This document shows, in pieces, positions 48,999 through 62,230 of a stretch of 64,000 nt of DNA (within the stretch, counting starts at the first letter, position 1; the number at the start of each line of letters is the position of its first letter). The notes below the pieces were generated by a model, which worked only from the letters and a program-made list of their open reading frames with translations, was not told where the DNA came from and ran no database searches. The stretch covers positions 40,936,578 through 41,000,577 of the forward strand of contig VZSR01003807.1 in assembly GCA_013398615.1 (NCBI GenBank), read 5' to 3'. A program made the position numbers and the translations under genes. This DNA comes from Brachypodius melanocephalos. Lineage: Eukaryota > Chordata > Aves > Passeriformes > Pycnonotidae.

Positions 48999-51900
48999 TA
49001 CTTTATTGCCATCACCACACTGCTGTGTGTACTTATCCTACTACAGGCTACTGTTCCAGGCTCTGCACCAACCTAGGGATAGGTGCAGGCCAGCACGGGT
49101 GACTCACTCGCTGTGGAGGCGAGAACATGGGAATGTGCCTGTCTTTCCATACCATCCAGTTTAGGGAATTAGCAGAAATTCCAGGCTGAACATTGGGTCT
49201 CTTTATACAGAACATGACTGGCATCTGGGAGTAAGGCAGCAGAACTGATCTTCTAAGCTGAGTTCAAGCAGGTTGTTTCTGGGAGGGTGAGCAAGGTGTG
49301 TGGACTTCCAGGGAAGCGTGTAGCTGCTTTCTGGTGTGATTTGGACCAGGGGTGAGTTATAGTATATTACTTTATCAGTTTGGCTCAACCAGAACAGAAT
49401 GCCCTGTATTTTTAAGTGCTAACACCTATTCAGTTTCATGTTCTGCTTTTGTGCACTGTCTATAGGAAGAAGGAAAATTGCATGTGATTTTGACATTGAG
49501 CTCTGCCTAAAGGATGTGCATAAAGATTACTGTGTTTTCATGAAGGTGCTCAGAGCAGACAAATGAGTGTGTTCTCCACTGTGACAGATCTGGTCTCAAA
49601 CAAGGATAAAAAGAATTTGGTGGACATTCCCCTCAGGGAAGAGATTCAGCTTTACAGTGACATAATCATCAATCTCATCCCACCAGTCACACCTGGCGAG
49701 TTGTTCAGAGAGACAGCACAGAAGCATTTGCTGAACAGGACTAAAAGTTGTTTACACTGTGAGAGTCTGAAGTGTCCAGTGTTGCTGTATTGGCGTATTC
49801 CAAACACCACCTCCCCAGCAGCCAGGTACAGTGTATTGTGTCCTTCCTTTGTTCACAACAACGTTCTGAACCACAACTTTGGAGATCACTTTAGGAAAGC
49901 TTTGCAGATGTTTTTCCTTCCTTAATCTTGCTGAGGAGGTTAGGAATATTTTCACATATGAGCAACTCCATAATACACAGGCTGAGCCATCAGAAAGTAT
50001 TATTAAATTAACCTCATTCCTCTCTGTGGAGCACTTTACTCTGACCAGTTGAGTGCATTTTATTTCTATTATATTAGTATCTGCTGTAAAGAGTTATGTT
50101 AGAATGATTTCATTTTTTCAACAAACCTACTCACCATCTGCATTTGGCAAAACTCGTTGACATCAGTCTTTGTTGCTTAGCAATAAACACTTGTGCTGAC
50201 TCCAGTCACAAAGAGCGATCATTACTTTGTCATTCAGACATTTTACACAGCCTCCATGGCCTCAGAAATCATTTGTTTACGCTGGCCTTGGGAGAGAGGT
50301 GGAAGAGCTGAAAACCAAATGTGTGGAATGAGAGGAAAGGCACACAGATCTTGAAAGGTGTTGGACACAAATAGTAAAGAAGCTGTAGTAGATCCACGAG
50401 TTGGATAATGAAGAGAAAAATACCAAAACGAAGTCAATGCAACACTATTATTATAAAACATTAAAGCAATTACAGAGCTTGCCAAACATCAACAGTCTTG
50501 AACACTATTAAAGTGTTTTGTAATAGCATCAGTGATCACATTCCATCAATATGTGCTATTCAAGATGTACTAATCAGCAAGAATATATGATACCTGGGTC
50601 AGGTATTCTAACTTGAACAAAATATCAAAAAGATTTGCATTTCTATAGAATTCCATGGTAATTTTCTTGTTACTCATAACTCCAGAATTAGTTGAATTTG
50701 ACAATAACTTTTATAGTTAGTATTAGCTCAGAATTGATCTGTGCTGAAACCTTTGAGGAAAGTTTTATTTATAGAAAGTTAGTAGAAGAAATGCTTAAAG
50801 CTGCACAATTATAATTGCTTTACTCATTTAGCAGTGCCTATGTCCCACTTCTGTTTAGATATCTAATTTTAAGACATTAACCTTTGGCACTAAGAATGGG
50901 AAAATTGAACTAGGAGGGTCCAAAGAGGCATAATTAGAACTGAGAATAAAATGGGTCACTTGTCATAGAGCGTGTTACATTTAATAGATGAACAAGCTAA
51001 CAAATGAATATGACAATGAGTCATCCGAAGTCAGAAAACAGCACACTGTTGGAATGTCAGATGATTTATAAAATGCATAGGTTTTGCTTTTATTTGTGGA
51101 TACATTGTGCAAAATAAGTTGATCGTTTCACACGGATAGCAGCAAAATTTAGAAACATTCAGAACAAATCTGTTGTGGACAGGGTGTCCACTGCAAAATG
51201 TACAAAATACTTGGCGTATTTTTCAGGAAATGGCAAAGAAACTGTCCTGGAGGAGAACTTCATTCAATAATTTGGAATTCAAAATCTCTGTTTACTGTAC
51301 AAGTGATGAGTTTGATTCTGATATGCCGGTAGAAATTTTCACTTCCAGTCTTAATCAAAACAATAATAGTATCCAACAACTGTGAACTGGGAATTTCGAG
51401 TTAGGCTGCTGGTGAAGCACGTTGGCCTTAGCAGATACTTCCAGTCATACCTAAGAGAGATTGTGCCTAAAATGCTGATCAGGCATGTTTAAATACCACA
51501 GCTGCCATGCAAGCTTCAAGACCAGAACGAGAGATTGGAATGTGAGCTTTGTTACAAAAGTCACACTCTTTCAAACTGTGCAGGAAGGTCAAAGGAAGAG
51601 TGTCCCTTCCATGCCAGCCTTAGGACACAAGCTCCCCACCTGAGAGGGACAGTGCCATGGTGTCACTGCAATGCTGACCTGAATTCCTGCAGCTGGGGCA
51701 TGATCATACAGTCCAGACACTGGCACAGAAATCCTGGATTTGAGCCTCAAGTGGCTGCTCCTCTCACCAGGATTTTCTTTGGGAATTTGCAGGGCAGCAT
51801 TGTGCTGCGTGGCCATGCTCAGTCTGCTGAAGGGAACCTTTCTGGCTGTCTGAGTGGATGCTCAGCTCAGACACACGTTAAGTGCAAACTTGAAAGTCTG

Positions 51901-54900
51901 ACCCTCAGCCTTTTTGGAAATGTCTCCTATTAAATACAACATGCTGCTGAAATAGAAAGCAAAACATAAAGGGACCTGTGCTGATCCAAGAGAAAACTTT
52001 TTCCTTCAATGTGAAGGATAAAAATGTAAAAGCAACTGGACAGAAGGGGAAAAAACCCTACTCAAAAAGTCACATTCTGACAGGAAAATTATTTGAAAGA
52101 TGAAAGATGGTACTCTAAGGAGTCAGAGCCTGGGAATAACAAGAAACATAAAGCTTTTCTTTTGGCAAGGTTGGTATTCTTCAATACCCTAGAGCATCTG
52201 TAAAAGTTTTCTTACAGAAAATGCTGACTTTTCTAAAAATGCAGTCAATGGAGGAGGAACAGTGCATTCTCAGTGAACGATGGGTAGGCTCTGTGCTCCT
52301 GACAAATCCAAATTCAAGCTGAATGACCAATTGCCCTGATACAGGCTTGGAACAGCTCCATCTCTGCAGCACTGATTATATTGATAATTCCCTTCTCTGC
52401 TCCTTTTCTCTCTCTCTGTGTCTCTGGGATGTGTTTTTGTCTTTATTTCTAGCTACTTTTTCACTCTTGTTATATGGTAAATAAAGGCTTCAACATCAAT
52501 AGTAAACATTTTTTGAGGAAGAAATAACCCCCATGGAAAATTCTGAGTCCTGAATTGCTTGGACAGCTCTGAAATTATGTAGAAAAATAACACCCAACTA
52601 AGCCTGAGGTGGGGCAGAAGCCAATTTTTTTTTTTCTTGGTTCAAAACCCCTGAGAAGGTTCAAAGTGGGTAATCTAATGGCATGTTCTGGATTTCAGGG
52701 CTGCAGATAAGGTTGATGAAATGCTGGTGGGATCCCAGGCTGTGGTTTCAGAGATAGCACAGCCACATTTCAGTGATGTAGGAGAAAGGACAGACACAGG
52801 TTCCAAGAGGGGGTCGGTCGTGGGTGCAATTTGATACTCTCTTTTCCGTGGTGCTCTGGCAAACACCAGCTACAGCAGTGCCTCTCCCTTGCCAGGGCTC
52901 CTTGGTGCAAACTCATGGCAGATTATAGGGAGAAAATTGTATCCTGATGTGTCTTGGTTTGCCCATAAAATTGTTAATCCGCAGGTCTGCAGCTGAGCTT
53001 CTTGGGTAGGAGGCATTGGGGTTGTAGGGAGCTGGAGAAGATTCAAGGAATGGCAAAAAAACCCAAATAAGAGGCATCTTTACGTGCAAGTTATGCCATT
53101 GGGGGACTGTGCCTATAACTTTTATGTATTTTTTAAAAAGAGAACATATTCAGCAAATATTTTCTGCACTCAGTAGAATGACTCTGTAAAACTGGAATAT
53201 TGTGTACTGCCATTAGTAAAAACAGTAAATCAGGCGTCACAAAGATAAAATAAAAAGGGCTATAGGGGAAATGGAGCTGATTAGCTGTCATTCCCTGATT
53301 ATATCTTTTCCATTATGTATTTAAATTAATAATTTTTGTAGTGTTTCACATGGACAAATGCAACAATAGAGCTGCCAAAAAAATTTTTGCCCCTGCTGCC
53401 AGTGAAGCTCCAAATGCAACAGTTTATTTCTTTCTTGAGGGATACTTTTTCCATACTTTTATCAACAAAGTGAATCAATGACTCACTGCTTGCCAATACA
53501 ACTCACACCGCGTTTTCTCATTTCCCTAGAACCGAGACAGTCAGTATAAAAATAAATGTCTGTTCTCACCACTTCCTGTCCTGCTCTCCAAAAGAAGTGT
53601 TTCAGGGATTTAATTTCTCATCTTTGGTTTTCCCAGTCTCACTCTCATTATTGATGGGAGTGTCCTGCAACAGGAAATGGCCCTGTCATGTAAGCTTCCA
53701 TGTGTTAAGGACTTCTTCCAGCTAAAAATAGGTACCAGAACTATCTTCTAGTTTGTTCCTCTTTTGTGTTGAATTCCAAATGTCATACATAGTATAGAGC
53801 TTAGAATAAACTTAACCTTTTATGCCATTTAAATGCAACAAACTGCTTTTAACAGCCTGCTTTGCAAATGTACTTGAGATCCTATTAAGTATTTGCCATG
53901 TGGCTCATGGTGCGTCCATGCTTCGGGAAGAATTGGTACATGATGCATCTGCTGACTTCTTTCAGGGATTAATATCTGCATTAGAAAAGCACTGGGTGAC
54001 AATCAAGAATGAGACCACACTAGGATCTGTGTATGGTGTTAGGTCCTCAGGAGGGAAATACCTACGAGTTAATGGTCCACTGTCCCAAAATCTCAGTGCG
54101 TTAATGGAAAACCTTGTATACTCTTAGCGTTGTTACCAATGACATTCAAATACAAAAATATCTAATTGTACATTGAGCCACTGTTAATCACCCTAACATT
54201 AAACATCATGTATCTGGGTGCATGTAGTGCATATTCATCCTGCACATGAAAAATATGGCCTAATTAGCTTTTTCTAATAGAGATATAAAAGATGTCAAAA
54301 AAGCACAATGCTTGCATTTATTGTGTAAAATATTATATAATTAGACAATCTCTGATAGTGAATGGCTTGGGGAAAAAGACTCTAGGCTAAGAAAGTCATA
54401 GATTCTGATTTCAGCAGAATCTAATTTTATTTGGAAATAGTCGTTACTTGACCTCTCTCCTCTGTACATTAGTCAATATAACTGGAAAACCCATTAAAAA
54501 CAATACTCTCTGGGACTTTTTGTTCAACTTGAAGATGAAAAATTCTGCTTAAACACATCCAAATGCTTTCCACTGTGAAAAGAATCTCTCTTCTTTCTGG
54601 CAGTTCCTTAGTCATGAGATTAAAGCTGTGAAAATAAAAAAAAAAAAGTGTGGCACCAATGCCTTTTAAAAATATACCTATTAATAATTACAGTTTTAAT
54701 GAATGGGGTGCTGAAGATTTAAAATCCAAATTCAGTGGAGCAGCACTAACAGTTTATTCCTCCCACCAGCACAATTATCAGGTCAAGGCTGCAGGGAGGG
54801 AGAAGGGTTTAATTTTTGGAAGCGAGTGGGAGCTGAAGGTTATGACTGTGTGGTCCTGCACTGCATGACACTCTTGAGTTTTCCCTGAGAGTGCAGCTGA

Positions 54901-57900
54901 GGAAGAGGACCTGTTTTGGACCGTGGCTGTGACAGTGATGAAAAGCAAAAGGAGCCCTTAAGGGAGAAGGGAAGGTGAATTTGACAGACACGGTGGGACA
55001 CCTTTGCCAGTTTCCGCACCGTCTGCCACAGCCGATGAGCATCATTTGGCCAACACGACAGAAACTTCCACAGCAGTATCCCTCTTCAAGCCATTCATTA
55101 CCAGTACAGCTGCTGGGCTTGGCTTTGTGAGGAGTAGAATGTTGAGCATGTCAGTTTTGACAGGATTTCACTGGAAGATTTCCTTTTAACTTTTGCATTG
55201 ACTACGGTTGAGCCCCGTGAATTTTTTATGACAGTGTGTCTAAATCCACCTCTTCCCATGTTGGCAGGATTGCCAGTGCTCCCTGCAAACCATTTCTTCA
55301 TGTCCTGGCTGCATTTTTGTCTTTCTTTCATCTGCCCAGCCCTTTTTGTCAGAACTGCTTATTCACCTTTGCATGTCAAATATTCATATCTTTCATTCAA
55401 ATTTTTCTTACAATTCACTTCTGTCAGAAGCCTCTATCTAGAAGACTATTATCCCTTTTTTACTTCTTTTTGCTTCCAAATTATGCTTTGGTGTGATTTT
55501 ACTAATCCCACGTGTAAACTGTAAAAGTCAAAATAGAAATAAGGAAAAAAAATAGTATTTGTTAAATCACGAGTACATTTTGATTTACAAGGTCAGGCAA
55601 GTGATCTGAAGCTATATTATACTTTCCAGCCAATGTCAGACAAATTGCTTAATGACTTGCTTCTAGGAATATACAATTTTTATTGCACTAATGGAGGATT
55701 TTCACCTTCTTGACTTCATGAATAAGCAGATATAGACACAAGTACATCTCAGTCTGAAGATAATCAGGTGTGTGGTGGGGTGAAATTTGCTTCCCTCCTG
55801 CTATGCAATACCTAGCAATGTTAAATCCTGAATTAAGATGCATGACTGCACAGTTCCTTTGCAGATAAGAATGGTTTCTTTCCTTGAATGCTAAAATGGT
55901 TCTGTGGGATCAGGTAGAAAATTTGTGGTACAAAATATCTCGAGAAAATAATTGACTCAGTGAATAATTTATTGAATTTACTGAAAATATTGACCTAGAT
56001 TTGATGTTTCCACATTCAGAACATGGAAAATGAGTTAAATTGGTGTGTGGAGTTAGCCTAGAGTGAGACTGTTGCAGCATGATTAATTTACAAGTGTGAG
56101 TTGTTACTCAAGAAAAGCCACTTATCTGTTAAATGCTCTGCTTAGGTTAAGCTGACATTTTCTTCAAACTAAGACCAGTGGTCTGATATTGCCAACAATT
56201 AGTGAAGCCAAGCTGTGAAGAAAGAAATTGGGAGTGATTAGCAGGCTTGGGGATAGGTAAGGACTGCAATTCTGGGCCTTCCTAGTCTTCACTTTTATTT
56301 TTTTAATCACATTTGAACCTGATTTGATACCGGGTCTCCATCAGCCTGGTGGCTTAGCCACGTCTTATCCATTTCTGTATTCAAATTGCAGAGGCTATTA
56401 GAAAGTCTGGTGCACTGAAGTTTAAAGTACCTTAAATATGTACTAGCCTACTTCTCAGAAAAGAGGCTGCTAGACTCGCCTAGGCTTTTTGTCAAAAAAA
56501 AAAAAGCATCAAATAGCAGAGAAAATTCAGAATAGAAAATTTTATTTCATGTCCAGAAGAAAAGGAAGCGCTGGAGATAGCAGCACAGTTAGGTAATACA
56601 AAAGGAAAATGAAATAAAACTGATAGATGAATGTAGTTTTCTGTTCATTGTGTAGACTAATGTATTTTTTTTTGACAAAGACTCATTGTTTTAGTGGACA
56701 TCAGATAGCCAAGCTCATATGATGTCAGGCCTTTCTAAGAAGCAGAATGCATCAGACAAAGCTTTTAGACTGGACATGTACTGCACCTGCAGCCATCTGC
56801 TTGTGTAGACATACCCTTTCTCACCAGAAAGCATTTTGTCTTGCCTCATTTAGATGAGTTATGCAGTTTTTGGTTATGTACAGCAATCAATGAGCCAAAC
56901 TTGCCTAGTACCAGGCATGACTGTTGGCAAAAGTATCCAAGAAAAAAGCTACTTGCTAAAATCTGAAGCTTTTAATAAATCTTATTTTGCAGAAATGTTC
57001 TTTGCAGGAAGAAGTTCACAAAAAGTGTCACAATATTTTTAAGAAAAAGAAAAATTGAGTCAGCAAATGCTGGGTGCAGGGGAAGGGCTCTAAGGGGTGT
57101 TGGATTCAAAGTGTTGTGGTACTTATGAAAGGAATGGTGGAAGTGTTTAAGTTGAGAGAGAAAGTTAAAGGGAGATAGCACAAAAGCTGTGGGGGAAGTA
57201 GTGGGGACCTCCAAGATTGTAGAGGGATGGGGGCCAAGCTTGGATGCTTGCCAAAAAAGGGTCTGTTTGGGGTTCAGGCTACCATGTCACTGTGTTTACA
57301 CTCACCCTTTAAACGGCTATTTGCAACACAGAAGTCATTAAGCAAACTAGGAGGACAAACACACTCTCTGTGTGCTAGCAACTTCAAAATGATGGTGATT
57401 TAAAGAGAAAGAGAGGATGGTAGAAAGGGTTATGTTTTGTAAAAGGATTGTGGGAAAGAGAAAGGAAAAGGCATTTTAATCTTTCCTTCATAAATAAGTG
57501 AGAAGGATTAACAAATCCAAGTGTCGCCTACTTTTGACAAGAGTACCCTGGCACTCATGTGCAGCACCATTAACTCCTAAAAAAGCATATCTCTTTCAGT
57601 GCAATGACAACAGGAGATTCAGGGAGTCCTTCAGTTTGCAAATGAAGACAGCCCATCCCAGCCATCTGCTTATGGGTGTTATGATTTCAGATGCAGATGC
57701 TTGAGCTCTCTTCAGAGTCAGTAGGGAGAGCCCAGGGAGGGAGACTTGACCTCAGGCTGAGCAGAGTCGCTTTCTAGACCAGTAGGTTTTCTAGGAGACT
57801 GGCTTTGTATGGGACAATGGACACCTAATTTGCTTGTAGACACAAATAAGGAACCTTAATGATTCTCAATGTAAAAAATGTGTTATCAAGTTAGACTTAA

Positions 57901-59713
57901 GGTATCTATTTCTTGGAGGGTGTTGAAATCTGTCAGAATGGCTATAATACTTATCAAATGTAGGAAAGCAATAGCTACACTAGTCTCCAATTTCTTTTAA
58001 CAGTGCTTTCTTTGCACAATGCTGTCCTGCGCCAGCAGCTCATATATTTTGTATCTGAACTTTTCTGAACAGGAACTACTGTGTATAGGCAAAAGAAGTC
58101 TCCTCTAGAGACAGGAATACCAATCTCTGCTGAAGATTTGCAGACCCTCTTCCACTCTTTACCACTTTTACTAAACTTGTCACAAGCTGGACACGCTCAT
58201 CGAGGCAGTCCCCGTAGTCAAGCCGTTGGCCCTTGTAATCAGCAAGAGCTGAAAAAAGAAGTACCACAAATAAACCCACTGGGTCCTTTCGATGTGTAAG
58301 AGTCTTTTTTTCTCAGATTGTATGTAGGGCAGTCAGGCTGAGAGGATTCTCACAAACCCACACTGATAGTTTCCAATATTCAGCGTCTCCCATACCACAG
58401 AACTGCTGATGGTGTATCAGCCAAGATGAAATGCTTAAAAAATTTCAGGAATGGCCAAGGAACCAACAACTGAGCATCAGGCACTGAATATCCTTTGGAA
58501 AGCACATCCTTTTTAGTTCACAGGTGGTGTGAGGAGGAACAATTGGCTTGAAAATTACAGCAGTTCTGCAATTTCTTCAAATTGACATAAATCAAGGAAT
58601 AACTACTTAGAATAACCAACTCCTTACTCCAGGACATGATCAGAACTAGAAAATTATATTGAAGCTGGGAAGATGAAGAGATGTTTGGATATGCTGAGAT
58701 CACAGTTTTCAGCTGTAAGCACAGGAGTGCACATTTTAACAATGGAGCAGATGCTTCCAATTATCCGCAATAAAGAGAAGGGACACTTGAAAATCTAGCT
58801 GGTATTAGGTGGCTGTCAGAAGGCTCTTGGATAAGAAGAAAAGGATGCAAAGTGCAGCAAAATAATTTTACTTTCATAACACATTAATTTTAAGACTGCT
58901 CTACAAGTTGAAAAACTCATGTATTCTCATGACTGAAAGAAAAACAATCAAACTGGAAATCTTAATGTAGAGTGCTTTTCCTATTTTAAACCATGACAAA
59001 CTTTACTCATGAAATATTTCCTTTGATGTTCTACAACGTTATTCAAATTTAAACAGATTTACATGTTTAACTGTGATTACTTCTTGCTCATGTAACTGAA
59101 AATAAGATTGCCATAGAAAAGGACAGCTTGTAAAATACAGAACTGTACAACATAAAAGAGAAGAAACTGTACAACACAGAAGAAATATAAATGCAGCCTT
59201 TTTATTCAGCCTTTTGCAATTACTGCATGCCACATCCTGGGGCATGTTTTTGATTTGCTATGTGTTTAGCAGGGTGATGTTTGGGAAGGCTGAATTGCCT
59301 GCCCAAACCATGCATGTGCTGACAGGCAAATTCATGTCTTGTCATTTGTTCCTTGGTCTGTGCTAACTCAGGCTGCCTGCACTCTCTGCTGAAGACAAGC
59401 CTGTTTTTTTCTGCTCAGCCTCATGAAGAAGAGGAGAACCACAGACAATCCTTCTGTCCAGTGTGTCCAGCCTGAGTTTCAGAGACACATTCACACTTCC
59501 CCTCCACTCTGATGGTTGGGCTATCACAATCTTGTCTATATGGCACACAGAAGAGTGAGGTGCTGCCAGAAGACACGGTGGTAATTGCAGACATGCAGGG
59601 TTTGGATCAGGGTGCTCTGGACAAGCCAACACCAAGCTCAGGAGCTCTCCACACTCGCCCAAAGTGCAGCCAAGCACTTTGACCACATCGACAGCATGTG
59701 CCAAGTGATCCAA

Positions 59714-59738
59714 CAATGAAACCACAATGAAACCACAA
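59714..59738 (+). repeat. Small tandem duplication, 11-bp unit
   Basis: CAATGAAACCA is repeated perfectly (59714-59724, 59725-59735) and then partly begins again. Confidence 0.9.
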
Positions 59739-61870
59739 CTGTGAGTTTGTTGTCCTGGGCAATCCCAAATGGGATTTTGTTTGTGAGTTCCATCACTCTT
59801 CTTTCTTCTTTGATTATCTGGGGATGTGGGGGAAAGATAATAAAACAGAAACAAGTTTTTGGTGAAAGATTTGTGCTTTTAGCCTTGTTTCTTTTTAAAA
59901 TGCATTTTTAAAATGATAGAAAAAATATTATTTCAACCTGCCTCCACAAAAGTATGAGAAAAATACATCACAGATAAATTTTATCATAAAAAGTTTGAAC
60001 TTATTGACAACTGAGGTAATATTTCGCTGATAAAATAAATATACCTTTTTAAAAGGTCCTCTCTCACTCCACTGCTTTTAGATGTGATTGCTAATTTATA
60101 TGCAGGACTTGCACACAGCAGAGCTTATCCACACTTCAGATGTACCTAAAAAATCCTGCAGGAAAATGTTCCTTTCTTGGCAGTTTGTGCAAAACCTCAA
60201 AAACAAATAACTGAAATTTATTTGAAAATCATTATTTTGGGACTATATGCACTCAGTACTACCACCTAAAATTGTGTTGAAGGAATAAAGGAGTGTTGAA
60301 ATTGATTTAAAGTAACACATTCTTCATTTAGCGAACTTCTTAATGATTACTTTGGGTCAGATAATTGTTCTTACACTTGGTGTTCTAAGTTCCCCAGGTG
60401 ATTTGACATTGATCTTTCCTGGATAATTTGTGGTGCTCTGAAGAAAGAGTGGATAATGAATTCTACATTGCAATTAGATGCCTCATTTCGTTCTTCCTCA
60501 AGAACCACAGGAAGCTGCTCAACATTGATAGCGAGTTAAGAAACTCTGAGCAGCTGGATATCACCTCTTCCTCCAAATGCTGATCCACTCTGGGCAAGCC
60601 AAGGAAAGGTAATTGCTTGCTTATTTGGATGTGTGGACAGAAGTCTAGGAGGTTGTTATTATGACTCTACTGTTTGGCATCAATGTCATTTTGTAAAGAA
60701 AGTGAGTCCAAGTCAGTAGACTGGGTACACCATGAACAAATAAAATCTTATGCCCTCATTTACCTGCCTGGAATAAAGGACAAGGAGTTCAAGGAAGGAA
60801 ATCCAAAAGGGTATGATTAAAAATGTTTAAGCCTTCCTGAAAAACTTTGGAATAGGTTTTTTCAAACATATCCTGGTGTTTGAAGTTTGTTGAGCAAAAC
60901 AAAGTTCAAGAATGGCTACTGCAGAAGGCCAGACATGCATGCTCTGCTCAAAGTGCTGCCAATACTCTGCTCTGGCTTTGTGGGCTTTATACACCAGTCT
61001 CTTCTGCCTCAGCAGTATACACACCAATTTTTCCCTAAATTTTATATCTCAAGAAGTTAAAAATAACAAAATATGTGAAAATTGAGACAAAAATGAAAAT
61101 ATAATCAATTACTTTTTGTAACTTAATTTTCAATTAAAATTTAATTATTTTGTTATATAATACCAAGAGTACAAGGAGCACTTGGAGTTGAATTCATAGG
61201 CCTTTAATGACCTTTTAGACATCCTGGAGTATCTGAGACACCTGCACATAATTTGCCAGATAGTATAGGACCTATCTGAGACTTCTATCTTTCCAGAACA
61301 AGGAAGTAGGAAGGATGTCTTGAAATGATGCTAAATATAACTTTGACTAGTAAATTTCACCCCTTATTTCCAGGATTACATTTGAAAGGCAGCTACAGAT
61401 AAAGCTCCTCTGTGTATCTGTTCTTGTCTGATTTCTACCATGCAAAGCTGCTAAGAAGCTTTACTGGTATAGGTTAGTAAAACAGTGGAAACAGAAATAT
61501 CGTATTTTCTTTTCATTTTCTTAACTGGCAGGAGGTACATTATCTTCTGAAATTCTGCATAAGTGTATTGTATAGTTAATGTACTTTAGTGACAATTCTC
61601 TGCATTAAATAGAGGCACTGATTGGTTCACTGTGTACGTAAAGGTAATTTTAATCAGCTGGATACCAACCACATCTGCTGTCATGTGACAGAAAAAAATG
61701 AAAAGGCTAGGGAGGATCCAGCTGGGACTTCTCAACTAAAATGTCAGTTATGTGGAGACTGTAACTATCTTATTTTTCCCAGGACAAGGCCAAAACAAAT
61801 CAGGAGAAGAAAAATATAACATTAGTGATATAACATGATATGCAAGTTCATGAAGCACTCCATATTTTTT

Positions 61871-62230
61871 AGCCTGAAGAGGAAAAGACTGAGAGAGGAC
61901 CTTATCAATGTACACAAGTATTTGAAGGAAGGGTGCCAAGAGGATGTAGCCAGGCTCTTCTCAGCGGTTCCAGCAATAAGAGTGAGAGACTAGGGACAGA
62001 AACTGGAACATGGGGAGTTCCACCCAAACATGAGGAAGAACTTTACTGTGTAGGTGACTGAGCACTGGAACAGGTTGCTCGGAGAAGTTGTGGAGTCTCC
62101 TTCTCTGGAGACATTCAAAAGCCACCTGGACACAATTCTGAATATGGTGATCTGGGGGACCCTGCTTGGGTGGGGATGTTGGACCAGGTGACCTCCGGTG
62201 GTCTTTGCAACATCCTCTGATTCGGTGATA
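61871..62230 (+). mobile_element. CR1 LINE, truncated 3' end (sense)
   Basis: The stretch follows the 3' end of avian CR1. It begins with an AGCCTGAAGAGG-like block, passes GAACTTTACTGTG and GCACTGGAACAGGTTGC, then GGAGACATTCAAAAGCCACCTGGA, and ends near a GGACCAGGTGACCTCCGGTGGTC block followed by CTCTGATTCGGTGATA, a decayed form of the CR1 ATTCTATG tail. It holds no intact ORF2 sequence; it is a 5'-truncated, old copy, about 360 bp. Small reading frames on the other strand are shadows. Confidence 0.85.

Larger units (their letters stand above)
40422..61870. other. Gene-free intergenic sequence
   Basis: No gene supported over about 21 kb. The longest frames (for example 59363-59854 minus, 163 codons; 42569-42955 minus; 51535-51933 plus) lack domains, codon-bias signal or splice context that I can recognise. 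GC-richer patches occur near 45000-45260, 47210-47640 and 59380-59720. Microsatellites are listed separately. Confidence 0.65.

Noticed and set aside
53822..54127. 101-codon + frame starting with a hydrophobic, signal-like stretch
   Set aside because: No family recognised. A hydrophobic start is common in AT-rich random frames, and no flanking exon or promoter is evident.
54436..54475. Faint resemblance to a MIR-type SINE core (TTACTTGACCTCTCTC)
   Set aside because: The match is too short and diverged to separate from chance without an alignment tool.
59363..59854. 163-codon minus-strand frame
   Set aside because: No recognisable domain, no splice context, and it includes the 11-bp tandem duplication. 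It lies in a slightly GC-rich patch where chance frames are longer.
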